Shown: positions 22,704 through 33,375, numbered from the stretch's first letter. The stretch is 64,000 nucleotides of DNA from Leptodontidium sp. MPI-SDFR-AT-0119 (GCA_020726505.1 JAHLEZ010000047.1:186001-250000), one strand, 5' to 3'. Program-made: numbers and translations. The notes: generated from the letters alone by a model not told the origin.

Positions 22704-23120
22704 GATGTTCACGATAGCAACGTATGCCTTGACGAAAATTTCAAAATGTCTGATCGAAAATCTAGGTTCGCTGCAATACTTTGCTCTGAGCTATTGCTGG
22801 AGTGGAAATAATGAAATGAGCCTCTCAAAGAACCACGGGAAATTGCAGTCAGTCGACCTCGAAGATTTGCCTCGAAACTTTAAATATGCGCTGTCTATTT
22901 TTCGGCAGATTATTGTTTTCCTGCGAAGTATGAGCTATTTCTTTTCTATGACGCAAGTACAAAGACCTATGTGAAGACTTCTGGCACCACCCTACAATCC
23001 TTTTTTACTCATTGAAATCTTCCCCGTACGAAATCTTGGTATCTAGCCACCCACATCCTACATATTCTGTTGTACAGTACTCAGATACAAATGAGGTCTT
23101 ATCCATAATCACCGCCAGTA
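22704..23120. other. HET-B tail and intergenic sequence
   Basis: The first 270 bases are the HET-B relic's second part. From about 22975 to 23120 I see no coding content. Both neighbouring HET relics end near here. Confidence 0.4.
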
Positions 23121-23982
23121 TTATCCCCTAAGCTGCATTCGCCAATCCGCCTCTTTAGCATCCGGTCCCCACTTTTCAAGGTGAATAATGCAGTGAGGAT
23201 TCATGAAACTCAGTCTACCAAAGGACGTGAAGTCGCAGGTCCTTACAGCACCACAGAGGACCTCTCGAGAAGATACCCTTCTGGCTGCTAGTGCCACCTG
23301 GTGGCCATTGAACATGAGCAACAAGTCTCCAGAATGTAGTCGGAGTCGGTGCGGAGGAAATTGAGGCCCGGTACTTTGTTCCCTCTGCCAATAATGAAGG
23401 ATGATGTGGTTGAGCCGTCTTAGCTTGTTATCCCGCCATATTTGATAGCAGTTGTCAGAACTGGCGCAGATTCATGATCGTATATATCAAGGGTATGTTG
23501 TTCAGTCATACTGCTTCTTAGGGGAAGATGGTGCAATGAATCAAGTGATGTGCCTTGCATCACTTTGAAAATGGTATAGTCATAGAGTCCCAAGTCATGC
23601 GAAACAGGCTCGCCTCCATTGACAACTGATAAATGCAGTGGCCAAATGTGGCGGAACAGCTCGCCCATAGTGGCTCTTGCTGATGAGCTTGGTGGGAGTT
23701 TTCTGTCTTCGGAGTAGTCAAGTTTAAATGCTGTTAGAGTGGATGCATTCGACGCCGTAGAACCCACGCCCGAAACCCGAAGCTCTGAGAAGACGTGTCT
23801 CATAGCTTCAACGAACTGGAATTCCCACTTTCCAATCATTTTGCTTGATTGCCAGATGCGACTTAGGCTTCTCTCAACATCTTTACTGTTGAGTCTCAGG
23901 GCTATTTGGAGACGCTGAGGTCCTCCGTGGATGGATGAGACTTGTGTTGTTCTACTGTTGGCCGATTCTTCATACAGGCAAG

Positions 23983-24193
23983 CAGTGTAGTCGATAGTTG
24001 AACGAGAAAACGGACTCAACGGATTGCCAAGGCAGCACGTCTCATCTCTAGGCCCAAGCTCCTCCGTTGCTTCCCCAACAGAGATAATATCCACAGCAAC
24101 AAGATAATTACCGTGTTAACAAACCTAGAAAGTCCCTTGAAATCCCTGTAAGTCCGTTGAGTCCGTTTTCTCGTTCAACTATCGACCACACTG
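23983..24193. mobile_element. hAT-type MITE, 211 bp
   Basis: Nearly perfect inverted repeats of about 41 bp, starting CAGTGTRGTCGATAGTTGAAC at both ends (one mismatch). They are flanked by 8-bp direct repeats, CAGGCAAG (23975-23982) and CAGACAAG (24194-24201), differing at one base. The CAGTG terminus and 8-bp duplication are the hAT superfamily signature. There is no coding capacity. It sits inside the HET-C coding region, and the apparent ATG at 24094 of the downstream open frame belongs to the element, not the gene. Confidence 0.88.
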
Positions 24194-25217
24194 CAGACAA
24201 GTGTCATCCCTGTCAAGCAAGAATTTCCAGTATAAGTCTGATCAGTCCAAGGCGTAATTCACGGAAATCGGCGGAGATAAGGGTGTGGCAAGACCAAGAA
24301 GTGCGTAGATATTGTCCCACGGCTCTGAGCAGAAAGAGTCCGAGTACTCCTCAACGTGATTGATTAGAGCATCGGGCTTGTAAGTCATCTGCGTTGTAAC
24401 GAACTTTTCTAGGACTATTTCCAAGGCGGAAGGTGGTCTGCAGCATATGGTAGAGTGGTATATCTCCTCGCGCCAAGCGTCCCAATTCCTCGTACGATAG
24501 TAACTAGCCCACTCGGAGAATGTGTTCATGGTTGACTCATCAAAGCCCCATATGCCATCACTACTCTCCCCACCACGCATACTTCTTGCCAACTTGCTGC
24601 GGGTGTCCCAAACTTCGCCCATCTGGTCTCTGTGCCTCTTGTGTTCGAGTTGAGAAATAAGAGTTGCCAGACACTCGCCCAGATCGCCGAGTCGAACCTG
24701 GGTCCCATTGCTGACGATAGATGCATTGGGACATCCCAGAAGTATCTCTTGGATAATCCACTTCCTCGACCAATAGGGATTGGCAATCAGCTTCTTGAGT
24801 CCAAGTAGAGCAGTCGGAGATATTAGCTCCAACCACGGCTTGTACCAACCCAAATGCGGATGGTGCTTTTGCCACAAGCTTCCGTATCGTTTTCTAAGAG
24901 GCTTCATGCCATCTTCGGTGTCGCGAATCTCTTCAAGTGCCATATATTCCTCATGGGAAAGCCTTCCTAGCCAGATGAGGACGTTGGAGGCGAGAGAGTA
25001 GACAGTGCCCATAATGCCAATCTGCTGGGCCTTTTCAGCCTTATCGTCCTGGTTGATGCACACGGCGTCGATCCAGAGGTTCATATACCACCCGGCGTCC
25101 CGCGCGTGTTGGAGAAACTGGTGCAAATTCTCGCGTACCGGAATCGAGCAGCCATTGAGCAAAATGTTAGAAACGGGAGCTTCATCGCCCCATCGATACG
25201 AGAGGGCCGAGAAGCTA

Positions 25218-26549
25218 AGAGTTGCGGCCATTGCTCCCGGGCACCTTAAGCGAGGTTTGCCCCGTATCTAAATTTCTAGTACCTTCTCTTGAAATATTTA
25301 TATCTTTACGATTTTCTTATAGAATATTTTTAAACTCGAAATGGAATCTCAGCTTTACTCTCCCTCTTGGCGAAAGGCACCTCAAAGCAAATGGAGTACT
25401 CCTACGCGGTCAACAGTACGATCTTTATAGAAAGCTAGAAATTCGGTTCCCGATATTAAGCGACAAACAGGTGTACTACGAACTACGATACAACGATAGA
25501 TTCAAGCTAAATTATCTCGTACTTAACGAGAAGGGAAAGCAATAAAGCAAAACTTAATATCTAATCAATTGATTCGTCGAATTATTCGCTACGTAGCAAA
25601 AAATTAGTCGACTCGTTAGTTGTCTCGAGGTGGTTAAAGCTCACTTAAATATTTAAGCTTCAGTCCGTACAATCCGACGAGCATTACGCCGTGCAGGCTA
25701 TTAAAGATATATAGCTTATCTAAGGCCCTTTATCTCTCGAAAGCAAGCTAAAAAACGGCTTGACTTCGCGTTTTCGTATCGCTGGTGGGGTACTTCGGAT
25801 TGGGCAACAAGTCAACTAAATAGAGGGGATTAGAGGAAGGTTATTTGGAGTGATAAGTCTATATTCGAGCTTAGAAAGATTGGTCGGATCTAGGTCACTT
25901 AAAGGGTCGATGAAAAGCGCTGTCCTGATTTTATTAAATCCGTTTATTAATTAGGACGAGTATTAGTAATGATCTAAGGAGCTCTTGGCTAGGATTGGAA
26001 ATCGAAATTAGTCTTTTTAGAGAAGGAACTAAGGGCAAATGGAATCAACTTGAAAGCCTATCTTTATTAAGTACTCGAACCGGTTGTTTTCCTGAAGTTT
26101 AATGAACTAGGACTTGAGTATATCTTTATAAAAGACGGAGCTAAGGTTCATTTGGGATATGCTCGATTACCTCGACTCGAGCACGGCATTCGAGGGTTTA
26201 ATTAGCCTCCTTCTTCACCTAATTTAAACCTAATTAAGAAGGTCTGGCGATGAATGAAAGAAGAGCTAAAGAAATTGCAGTTTGTGCCGACTTCTCTCGA
26301 CGAGTTAAAAGTAGAGATCTAAAAGCTTTGGGACTAAGTCGATCCACGTGACTTTTGGCCTTATACTGAGAGATTGACTTGTAAGTTAGAGGATGTAATT
26401 AAAGTAAAGGGTTTAGCTACTGTTCGCTAAAATACTATTTCAATTTCGAGTTAATTTTATTAATTTTTGATTGTGTTGTGATTTCTTGAATATTGAGTCT
26501 GATTTAATGGGGCTCGCTTAAGGTGCCCGGGAGCAATGGCCGCAACTCT
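25218..26549 (+). mobile_element. Tc1/mariner element, 1332 bp, RIP-degraded
   Basis: Perfect 37-bp inverted repeats begin AGAGTTGCGGCCATTGCTCC and end CTTAAGCGAG. TA duplications flank the element at 25216-25217 and 26550-26551. Read on the plus strand, the interior is a decayed transposase: WSDKSIFELRKIGRI (first catalytic Asp region, near 25848), VLVMIWGAL-like sequence with a stop at the Trp codon (near 25960), FIKDGAKVHLG (second Asp, near 26130) and PPSSPNLNPI (near 26206, the usual SPDLNPIE with Asp changed to Asn). Stops and G-to-A type changes are frequent, as expected from RIP. No intact frame remains. Confidence 0.88.
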
Positions 26550-26694
26550 TACAATATCGCGGAGGCAGGTTGGCAAGGTCCAGCTCCTCCAGGGTGCAAA
26601 ACAACGGGCTGTCGACTGGTCCTGCTTTGATGCTCAGTAGACGAATGCAGTTTGGCCCCGATAATGCCGAGTATGGCGATGTGAATTCGGCCAT

Positions 26695-27526
26695 GGGTAT
26701 GCAAAGGCACTACCGCGTGATGGCAGGAGCAGTCAGTCTGAGGAGTCGGGAATCAGGCCAACCAGCGATGGAGAACAAGATCGAAGTTCGATGGGAGATC
26801 CGTTCGAGGCTCGCGATTCAGACTGTCGTCTGAGATTGTGGTGCAAACATCGGCTCAAGGTTCATGACTGGCAATGGGCTGATACTGTGTCGGACTTGTG
26901 ACCACGTGTTCAGCCCTAAGCGCCACATTTGCTGCAGGACCAGGTTGCTTGCACCTCTACGGTAATAACGATAAGATCTAATATATTATATTGAGAGTGC
27001 CTAACGAAGTGTCACGGTGGTCTGGATGGTCTCTCGGATTATGCATTTCTGCAACAGCTGTTGAAAACGAATTCACTTATCTGAATTAGGAAGAAATATG
27101 CCTACACTGCCAGGCGCGAGTTGGGTAGCGATGCAGGGTTGTATATCATCACGGCAGATGGATGCTGTGTTCGTTGCGTCTCAATTTTTCGATAGCTCCT
27201 GTTCTTGTCATTGTTGAATGATGAATAACTTTATTCCACTAGAATTGAAAGAATGTGGCTATTTCATTTGAATGTTAGACGATGCTTCTACGACAAACTT
27301 CTTTCTTTGTAAACAAAGAAAGTGAACTGCAGTTCACACTTAAGCTACGACATCAAAATACAATTCCATTCTTTATTTCTTAGAATATATATTGTTGACT
27401 CTTAAATGCTTATCCTCAGCATAATATCTCACCTCAGCATAGAACTTGACTGAACCAATCCAATCCAACCCGGCAGACAACCGCACTCTACGAAATCTAA
27501 ATACACGACACAAAGATCTCGAGAAT
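26695..27526. other. Intergenic, 0.8 kb, no gene seen
   Basis: This lies between the original start of HET-C (minus) and MC4 (plus), so both promoters should be here. A TTTAGACG/TTTGTAAACAAAG stretch near 27300 contains a short palindrome. No coding content seen. Confidence 0.45.
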
Positions 27527-27760
27527 ATGTGCACCGAACTTCAAGCGTTTTGGAACTGCAAATGTCGCAATGTCGCGATGGATCACAAAAAGCATTGCCC
27601 TGAGTTTAGTTTCAATACCAGCTCATGCCCCGCAAAGTTGAAGTACGAGACCTACACTTGTACGTCAGACATATGTCCATCATGCAAAGAGCTAGATGCG
27701 GAGACCATACGGAAAGCAAAAAATAAAATCAGAAAAGTCTTTGGAATGAAGGAGAAGTGA
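27527..27760 (+). CDS. MC4: small Cys-rich protein
   Basis: 77 residues from the ATG at 27527, which is preferred over upstream in-frame codons because it gives the family opening MCTELQAFWNCKCRNV. Further cysteines follow as HCPEF, SSCPAK, YTCTSD and an ICPSC pair, then a Lys/Arg-rich end (IRKAKNKIRKVFGMKEK). The layout Met-Cys, CxC, three single cysteines and CxxC parallels MC3 and MC7. Single exon. The function is unknown; cysteine spacing suggests zinc binding, and the basic tail suggests nuclear or nucleic-acid association (inference). Confidence 0.68.
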   Translation: MCTELQAFWNCKCRNVAMDHKKHCPEFSFNTSSCPAKLKYETYTCTSDICPSCKELDAETIRKAKNKIRKVFGMKEK

Positions 27761-27986
27761 GGCGCCAGACTGATATCTGGGAGATAGGGTTGTAAACCCA
27801 GGATGCCATTCAAACTTCCAGGATTATAAATAAAACGAATCAACTGAAACATAGGAAGATGTTCTTTGTGAGGTTCTTTGTGGTTATGTTTAGAAATGCC
27901 GCGACTTGAGTAATAAGCGCTCTGATATGAAGATCAAAACTGACAAATAATCGTGAATCATTTTACCAGAATATCCACTGCCCGGG

Positions 27987-27995
27987 CTATAAATG
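27987..27995 (+). promoter_or_regulatory. TATA-like box upstream of MC5
   Basis: CTATAAATG about 129 bp before the MC5 start codon, a spacing close to that of the MC6 and MC7 TATA-like boxes. Confidence 0.4.
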
Positions 27996-28115
27996 CTTGG
28001 TTTATTTTCCAACAGAAATTCTTCGAACAGAGCGGACTTTCAAAACACGATTTTACAGCCCCACGATTACAATCTCCAACTGAGGTCCACTTCCAGTTTA
28101 CCTGGTCCAACCACC

Positions 28116-28286
28116 ATGTGCATAAAGTACTGTTATGGTTGCACGAAGTGTCAGAAACCGATTGAGCATATCATGTTCGAGCAATGCGTTGACGCTAAGA
28201 AAGCAATGCTTCCTCGATGCGAAGAACGACAGGAGACCATGCCACTTCTGATATTCTCGAAACCGTTGCCTCTTTCAGAAAAATGA
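28116..28286 (+). CDS. MC5: very small Cys-rich protein
   Basis: 56 residues with an excellent start context (ACCACCATGTG). It opens MCIKYCYGCTKCQKP, then FEQC and PRCEER. The cysteine-rich opening resembles the family, but the CGC motif has become CYGCTKC and the C-terminal pair is missing, so this may be a shortened or degenerating member. No intron seen. The tail is neutral (LLIFSKPLPLSEK). I am less sure of this one than of MC3, MC4, MC6 or MC7. Confidence 0.5.
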   Translation: MCIKYCYGCTKCQKPIEHIMFEQCVDAKKAMLPRCEERQETMPLLIFSKPLPLSEK

Positions 28287-28846
28287 CCCTGTTGCAATCC
28301 ACCACTGAAGAAATCACTCGTTGAATTCTTTAGGAGAAAGGGATAAGCTGGGGATGTGAAGGTCGGGGCTGAAGCAAAACGGGATTTAGCATTGCCAAAA
28401 TCGGGGGTGCCAGGAATTCAGGATATATAGGGATAAACATTTTGTTAGCCACATGTTTTTAGGGCCAATAGGATTGTTCTGCGCTTTCTGTTTGAAGGAA
28501 TTCCTCGTTTATTTATCTATGTCTGGGTAAATTCAATAAACCTTATTTCACGGTCATGATGTCGTAAGCTACAACTTTCGGACGCCAAGTAAAATACATC
28601 AATATGAAGTGAGGTTGAACTTCTGTGACAAATAAGTAGGCGGTCTGAAGAAATTCCTTCTAAGGTCTTTGTGGGTCAAAGTGGGCTGCCAAAGAAACAA
28701 GACAATGTACAGGTAATTGTTATTTATTTTCCAGTAAATGGCTCACCTTTATTCAACGTAAGTAGCCAAGTTTTCGTGAAAGACTCGCAATACAGACAAT
28801 GAGCTTAAATCCTCTAGAACAGTGCAATTGAGTAGAAGTACGAGGA

Positions 28847-28854
28847 TATAAAAG
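28847..28854 (+). promoter_or_regulatory. TATA-like box upstream of MC6
   Basis: TATAAAAG 124 bp before the MC6 start codon; the best TATA match in the cluster. Confidence 0.45.
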
Positions 28855-28970
28855 ACTGTAGTTGTTCCTTGAATCGTAAATAAATGTTCAGGACCTCCTT
28901 CGCTATCCCACTAATAGCTGACCCCATTAGCAACGACACCAAGTTAAAGCTGAGCCATTGATCTAGAACC

Positions 28971-29231
28971 ATGTGCTACACAAGAAACTTCCGCTTCTCC
29001 TGCGGACATCTGGGGAGGCCATACACACTTGAATGCGATGCGAAGAAGAGGATTGGAGTATGTACGTCTAACAATCCTTCCGTTACGATCGATCGTGATG
29101 GCTCAGAATGCGGGGCCTGCTTGAAGGGTAGTCAAGGCGAGACATCAAAGAAACGTAAGAGATTCGATAATTCTGCGGCTGAAATGCTTGTGGCCAAACG
29201 CTTACTTTATGCCATTGACAGAAGATACTAA
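28971..29231 (+). CDS. MC6: small Cys-rich protein with basic tail
   Basis: 86 residues, single exon. It opens MCYTRNFRFSCGHLGRP, with His replacing the second Cys of CGC, then LECDAKKRIGVCTS and an ECGAC pair. After the Cys region a KKRKRF motif is a plausible nuclear localisation signal, followed by a short amphipathic end (AAEMLVAKRLLYAIDRRY). The layout is very close to MC7, so the two are probably recent duplicates. Related repeat sequence lies near both genes (29627-29705 and 33019-33093). Function unknown. Confidence 0.7.
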   Translation: MCYTRNFRFSCGHLGRPYTLECDAKKRIGVCTSNNPSVTIDRDGSECGACLKGSQGETSKKRKRFDNSAAEMLVAKRLLYAIDRRY

Positions 29232-29307
29232 AACCCGTTAATGTTGAGATTAGCTCACTTGAGGGGTAGAGATAGAAGCTTGAAGAATCCCAATTTTCAA
29301 GCCATAC

Positions 29308-29497
29308 TGTTGTGGTGGGGAGGAACGCTAGATGTTTCTTTGTTATCTGATCAGGCAGACTCTCTCGATTATATAAGGAGTTAACACTTGTATTTTTTTT
29401 TCTCAAACTATTACACGTGCTGTGGTGGGGAAGGCTCTCGGTATCTTTGTCACCTGACCAGATAGGCTCTTGCCACATAAAAGGGCTCAACACTTGA
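29308..29497. repeat. Imperfect tandem duplication with TATA-like unit
   Basis: Two units of about 80-85 bp (29308-29393 and 29419-29497) each start GYTGTGGTGGGGA and share an ATCTGATCAGGCAGACTC / CACCTGACCAGATAGGCTC part. Each has an A/T box (TATATAAGG or CATAAAAGG) and ends AACACTTG. They look like two copies of one promoter-like segment, but no gene follows directly. Confidence 0.5.
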
Positions 29498-30285
29498 AAA
29501 CAACTCAAAAACCAAGATCTTTTTATAAATATTATCTAATACACTTTTTTTTCTCCCCTCCCTCGACTTTTCATGCTCTTCAGATATGTATTATCTTTAG
29601 ATTTGATCGATCTGCGATTTACTACACCTAGAATCTCTCCCGTACCTCACTATATGCTCCTCTCTTGTTGTGTGGTTTATTGGGCTTTATCCCCTCCACA
29701 GTACTATTTTATATTCTATTTAAGAAAGCTTCTTTTTTCTCTATTGACGTGATAATATATACTCTTTAAATATGTAATATCTTAAGAATCAACGTCTGTC
29801 TCTGCGTGCAGAGAGGCACCCTACCACGAGACAAAATAGAGGTACTTTGAATCCAAGTAGCTATAAAATTCCAAATAAATCGGAATGTTTAGATATTTTT
29901 ACGTCAGAAGTGTTTTATTCCTTTCTCAAATTGTTTCGCGCTCTGCCAAAAACTCCGAAGTTCTTCGGGTTTAAGCCCTTGCCTCCAAGGGGACTCTTCT
30001 TGCAAAGATAAACAAATTCGAAGATGGCTTTAACAATGACAGAGTCCGCAAGAGTCGAAAGAGTGCTGAGGGGAGCACGGCCAAGTCGTATGCAATTTCG
30101 GTGTCCTCACTATAAAGAAAGAAACAATTTGTTGACACTTTGAAGCTTCTGAAGCTTGTGTTCCTCTCTTAACCTAACTCTGGTGCTGTACGCTGCGTCC
30201 TAATATTCAAAAGTTTGATATTGGTTTCTAGATATTTTCTTATGGATCGATTGCTGACGGTCGTTCTGGCCATGAGATTGAGTAG
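29498..30285. other. Intergenic, AT-rich, with a shared repeat at 29627-29705
   Basis: AT-rich sequence between MC6 and the end of the HET-D relic. A segment at 29627-29705 (CGTACCTCACTATATGCTCC..., TTGTTGTGTGG, CCCTCCACA) is a degenerate copy of 33019-33093. No gene is supported. Confidence 0.5.
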
Positions 30286-32345
30286 CTAGACTAGACATAA
30301 AATAGGCTTCGGACTCATGCCGTATTGATCCTTTTCCCATTCGACTTGCTTGATGTATCTTTCGTCCTTGGCAAGCTCTCCTTTCATAATACCTCGAACA
30401 TAGCACGGTCCCAGAATTTGAGATAGACGCCTTTTGATCTTATCTCTCACTATTTCTACCCTCGATTCACCCCAAACAACTTCGCCAAACACGAAATCCC
30501 TCAACATATCGCGTACCACAAACGGAGGACCATCCCCGCCAAATGCCACAACAACATCTCCAACCGCTGTATCCGGTGGGGCGAGACCCATATACCCTTG
30601 TTGCGTAAGAATTATACTGTGTGTCTCGAGAACGTTGATAAGGAATAAGTGAAGTACGTAAGCCAATTGGCCATCATTGTCTCCCTCTACCAAGACCTTG
30701 GCGTGTGTTTAAGACGAAGATGCTGAGCAATTTGATACCCATATATCCCCTGTGGGCGCGAGAAAACGATGGCAATAGACCTTCCATATTCTTTAGAGCT
30801 TGCTATCAGACAAAGTCGTATTGATCTTGCGAGTTCTAAGCCATTGTTGAAAAGGGTGGTCTCCTCGGACAGGCATTTCCAGAATGAGCGTGGATGCTAG
30901 AGCCTCGACCCAGGATTGGCAAACAGAATGCACCTCAAATGTGGACTCCAAAGCCAAGAGGAACTTGATGATGTTACGGAGTCTATGCAAAGCCTCCAAA
31001 GATCCCTCAATCGGCTGGTTTATATAGATCCTAAGCGTAACGAAGTCGAAAGGATGTCCACGAACAAATAAGATCCCTGGAGGCCCAGGAACTGACGCCA
31101 CAAAGTAATGGTGCCTGATCGGTGACGTCTCATAGCTCCAACCAAACACAGGCTTCCACATATTTTTATGCTCTCGGGAGTCCGGTGCCCAAGACGGTAG
31201 ATGGCGTTCGGTAAAATAAACCGAAGTTCCCCTGCGTATGGCTCCTTCTAGTTTCCCTTTGGTATGATCCTGGCGACGCGATAGCCCAGCATAGAAGATG
31301 GATGTATATCCTCCGAATCTTCTCCAAAATTGGTAGTAAGCCCATTCTACCGATTTGTTGTAATCTGGGGTGAAAGAAGAATCCATCGAAGCCATTTTCC
31401 AGAGGTCTGTGGTGCCGATGAGACTAAGAATCCCGTAGACTTTGTCTCTATCGTCTGCGCATTTCTTGTTCCTCAAATCCCATGCTAAACGGCCCATTCG
31501 CCACGCCCAGTCCGGCTCAACTACAAACCCGCCACCCGAACTGAGAGATTCCAAGTGTAGATGGTATCTTCCTCGCGCCATTACGATATCGCTAGCGTCT
31601 TTGAAAGACCGCAGACTCAATGGTCATGAATTCTCCTGAAGACACGCTAGAAGAAGTCTAGTAGATTTTCTAACACATTCCAAAGCATTTCGTAAGTGCC
31701 GAAAGAAATGTGGGATCCCTTGCAAGTGAAAACTCCTGCACGATCTAAAGTCGGGTAAACCAGTCGCTTTCGTAGATCAATTCTAGATGCGCGTTCACCG
31801 CATCTTGAATAACTCGATTCGCACCTAATCCAGGTTTTAATATGTCCCCAATGATGGCCCAATAGGCATTCTCAGGTTCCTCCAAGTATCTGGATGCTTT
31901 CTTTGTGAGCAGGTGAAGGAATTCTAACGCCCACAGCCGATCAATCGAGAGTTCCCCGAGCCAGCAAAGCACAGCATCAGCTTGCTGGTAAATGCGCCTC
32001 ATAATTAAGTGCAACTTGTGGGCCTTTCTCGGTACGATCCTGTTGATTGATACAAATTGCGTCAATCCATAGAGTGTGCATTCTATCAGGGTATCTAAGA
32101 TGGCGAAGGATTGCGTGCAGGTTATGGGTTATACGAAGCTCTTGCTTATCGATAGAGAGTGATTTGTTGAAGTCCGGCGCCCCCCAGACGTAGTAGAGAG
32201 CATTGTACGGAAATTGTCCGTCGAAGTCATGGATGGAAAGGCTTCCCTTGAGAGGGGCGCCATCAAAGTCCGGTTCAAGGTGAAGAAGTCTGATGCTATT
32301 CTCATTCGTGATAGGGTATAGGAGTATGCCATTGAGCCGTATCGA
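30286..32345 (-). pseudogene. HET-D: frameshifted HET-domain relic
   Basis: On the minus strand, near 32305, the lead-in NSIRLLHLEPDFDGAPLKG is followed in frame by FPYNALYYVWGAPDF, LHAILRHLRYP and LWIDAICINQQD: a clear HET core. Near 32010 one base shifts the frame, and the text continues as MRRIYQQADAVLCWLGEL and YESDWFTRL. There a TAG stop at 31747-31745 replaces the Trp expected in the WFTR.W..QE motif, and IVQEFSLARDP follows. The 3' half is mostly open (30793-31620, with RDKVYGILSLIG; then 30286-30693 after another break, with PPFVVRDM and LGPCYVRGIMKGE, a normal HET C-terminus). So one ancestral gene is broken by at least two frameshifts and one stop. No transposon is inside. The original start codon is not clear. 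Confidence 0.82.
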
Positions 32346-33018
32346 TGGGGATCGCTCCGTGCAGAAGCTAGGCTTATTCTTCGACTAGGATTGAGGAGCC
32401 GTAAGGTGAGAGGATTGTTGTTCAAATTTGCATCGCTAATCCAGTATGCATGCTCAGTCGTTGGTTGAGTTGGTAACGGTCGTTCTTTGCCTTGAGGCTG
32501 GCGCCTATGTCTACTCAATTGAGTGCGAGCCTCACGGCAAAATGGTATCGTTATGCATCACGGGAACGTTGAAAATAAGCCAACGCTAGATAAACATTAC
32601 AAGAGCGAAAAACACAACACTGCAAAACGCGTTAATCATAACTTTGTTTTACTTTATATTATTTAGATTCTTCATTTTTATATTTATAATTGTATTTTAA
32701 AACGTGTTAAACTTAAAACGCAAAAATAATTAGAAATTTCCCAATATTACGTAAATTTATATTATTAAAAGATAATCTACGAATACGTGATTTATATTAC
32801 TTTACTTTACGAACGACTCGAAAGCTACTTAAAAAACGCTTAACCTAAGAATATTAAAACTGAGGACTTTTAAGTTTCCGTCGTAACAATATTAAATTTC
32901 GCTAAGATAGTTTAATAACAATAACTCATAAACCTATTCAGAAAAATTGTGCTTCCAGAACTATAGATTCGTCTCGGGGCACAGGGATGAACGTTAGTTG
33001 ATTCGTGATTCCTTAAAA
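32346..33018. repeat. AT-rich, probably RIP-degraded repeat relic (core 32540-32960)
   Basis: Composition changes sharply to A/T after about 32570, with many TA-rich words (TTTATATTATT, AATTTATATTATTAAAAG) and no reading frame. This is the look of an old transposable element mutated by RIP. I cannot see terminal repeats or assign a superfamily. Confidence 0.45.
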
Positions 33019-33093
33019 CTTAGAAGTTCCCTCGTACCTCCCGCTATGCTACCTTCCATGTTGTGTAGTATTGTGCGTTTTCCCTCCACACCA
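33019..33093. repeat. Degenerate copy of the 29627-29705 repeat
   Basis: CTCGTACCTCCCGCTATGCT..., TGTTGTGTAG and CCCTCCACA correspond in order and spacing to the copy at 29627-29705. One copy lies after MC6 and the other before MC7. Confidence 0.5.
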
Positions 33094-33375
33094 TTACCGA
33101 GAATCACAAAATTGCCATTAAAAGTGGCTAGTTGCTTAAGACACTGTTAATACCATTGTCAAGAAGCTAGGTTAATCGGTCAACTCACAATGGTATTCCA
33201 TTGTCAAATTCAGTCCTTTGACTAACAACCCCTGCTTTGTTGGCGACTGTCCAAAATCCCTTGTGCCCCTTGGTCACGAACAAAAAAGCTTTGTGCATAG
33301 TCTGTTCTAGTCCCTTGGTGTGTAAACGGTAACATTGGCGCCAGTCAAACAGTTGGAGGACAAGAGAACCTCAAG

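Larger units (their letters stand above)
21810..22974 (+). pseudogene. HET-B: HET-domain relic split by a pogo/Fot1-like element
   Basis: The first piece (ATG at 21810) encodes a typical pre-HET segment: a KQIGICSSDHEPCQ stretch (the usual C..H..C segment) leading to YRPKRLI, and is then cut by the element at 21957. Directly after the element the frame resumes with DVHDSNVCL. Removing the element plus one TA gives PKRLIDV, the hallmark preceding the HET core. Further on, in another frame, come LQYFALSYCW, SGNNEMSLSKNHGKL and LEDLPRNFKYALSIF, so at least one frameshift lies near 22755. Coding similarity fades after about 22920, before the expected WIDSLCI motif, so the 3' part is lost or decayed beyond recognition. 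The gene is dead twice over: by insertion and by mutation. Confidence 0.82.
23121..26694 (-). pseudogene. HET-C: HET-domain gene split by a Tc1/mariner element and a hAT-type MITE
   Basis: Read on the minus strand, the gene starts at ATG 26694 (MAEFTSPYSALSGPN, then CIRLLSIKAGP, the usual HET lead-in) and runs to 26550. There a Tc1/mariner element interrupts it. Removing the element and one TA joins LANLPPRYC to SFSALSYRWGDE in frame. The frame continues (WIDAVCINQDD, LIWLG, YWSRKWIIQEI, YALLGLATPLSPPISVNY) to an in-frame TGA at 24242-24244. The same frame goes on (SDLYWKFLLDRDDTCL) to a 211-bp MITE. After the MITE it resumes in frame (YEESANSRTT) to 23420. A further coherent piece (HYWQREQ, GDLLLMFNGHQVALA) lies in another frame at about 23121-23440, so there is also a frameshift. 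All the elements of a roughly 650-residue HET protein are present but broken at four places. Confidence 0.88.

Noticed and set aside
24242..25231. Complete 329-residue HET protein
   Set aside because: The start codon belongs to a transposon TIR and the gene continues beyond both ends; it is a fragment of HET-C.
26570..26833. Plus-strand open frame of 87 residues
   Set aside because: It starts with a non-ATG codon and overlaps the true 5' end of HET-C on the other strand, which has clear HET lead-in motifs.
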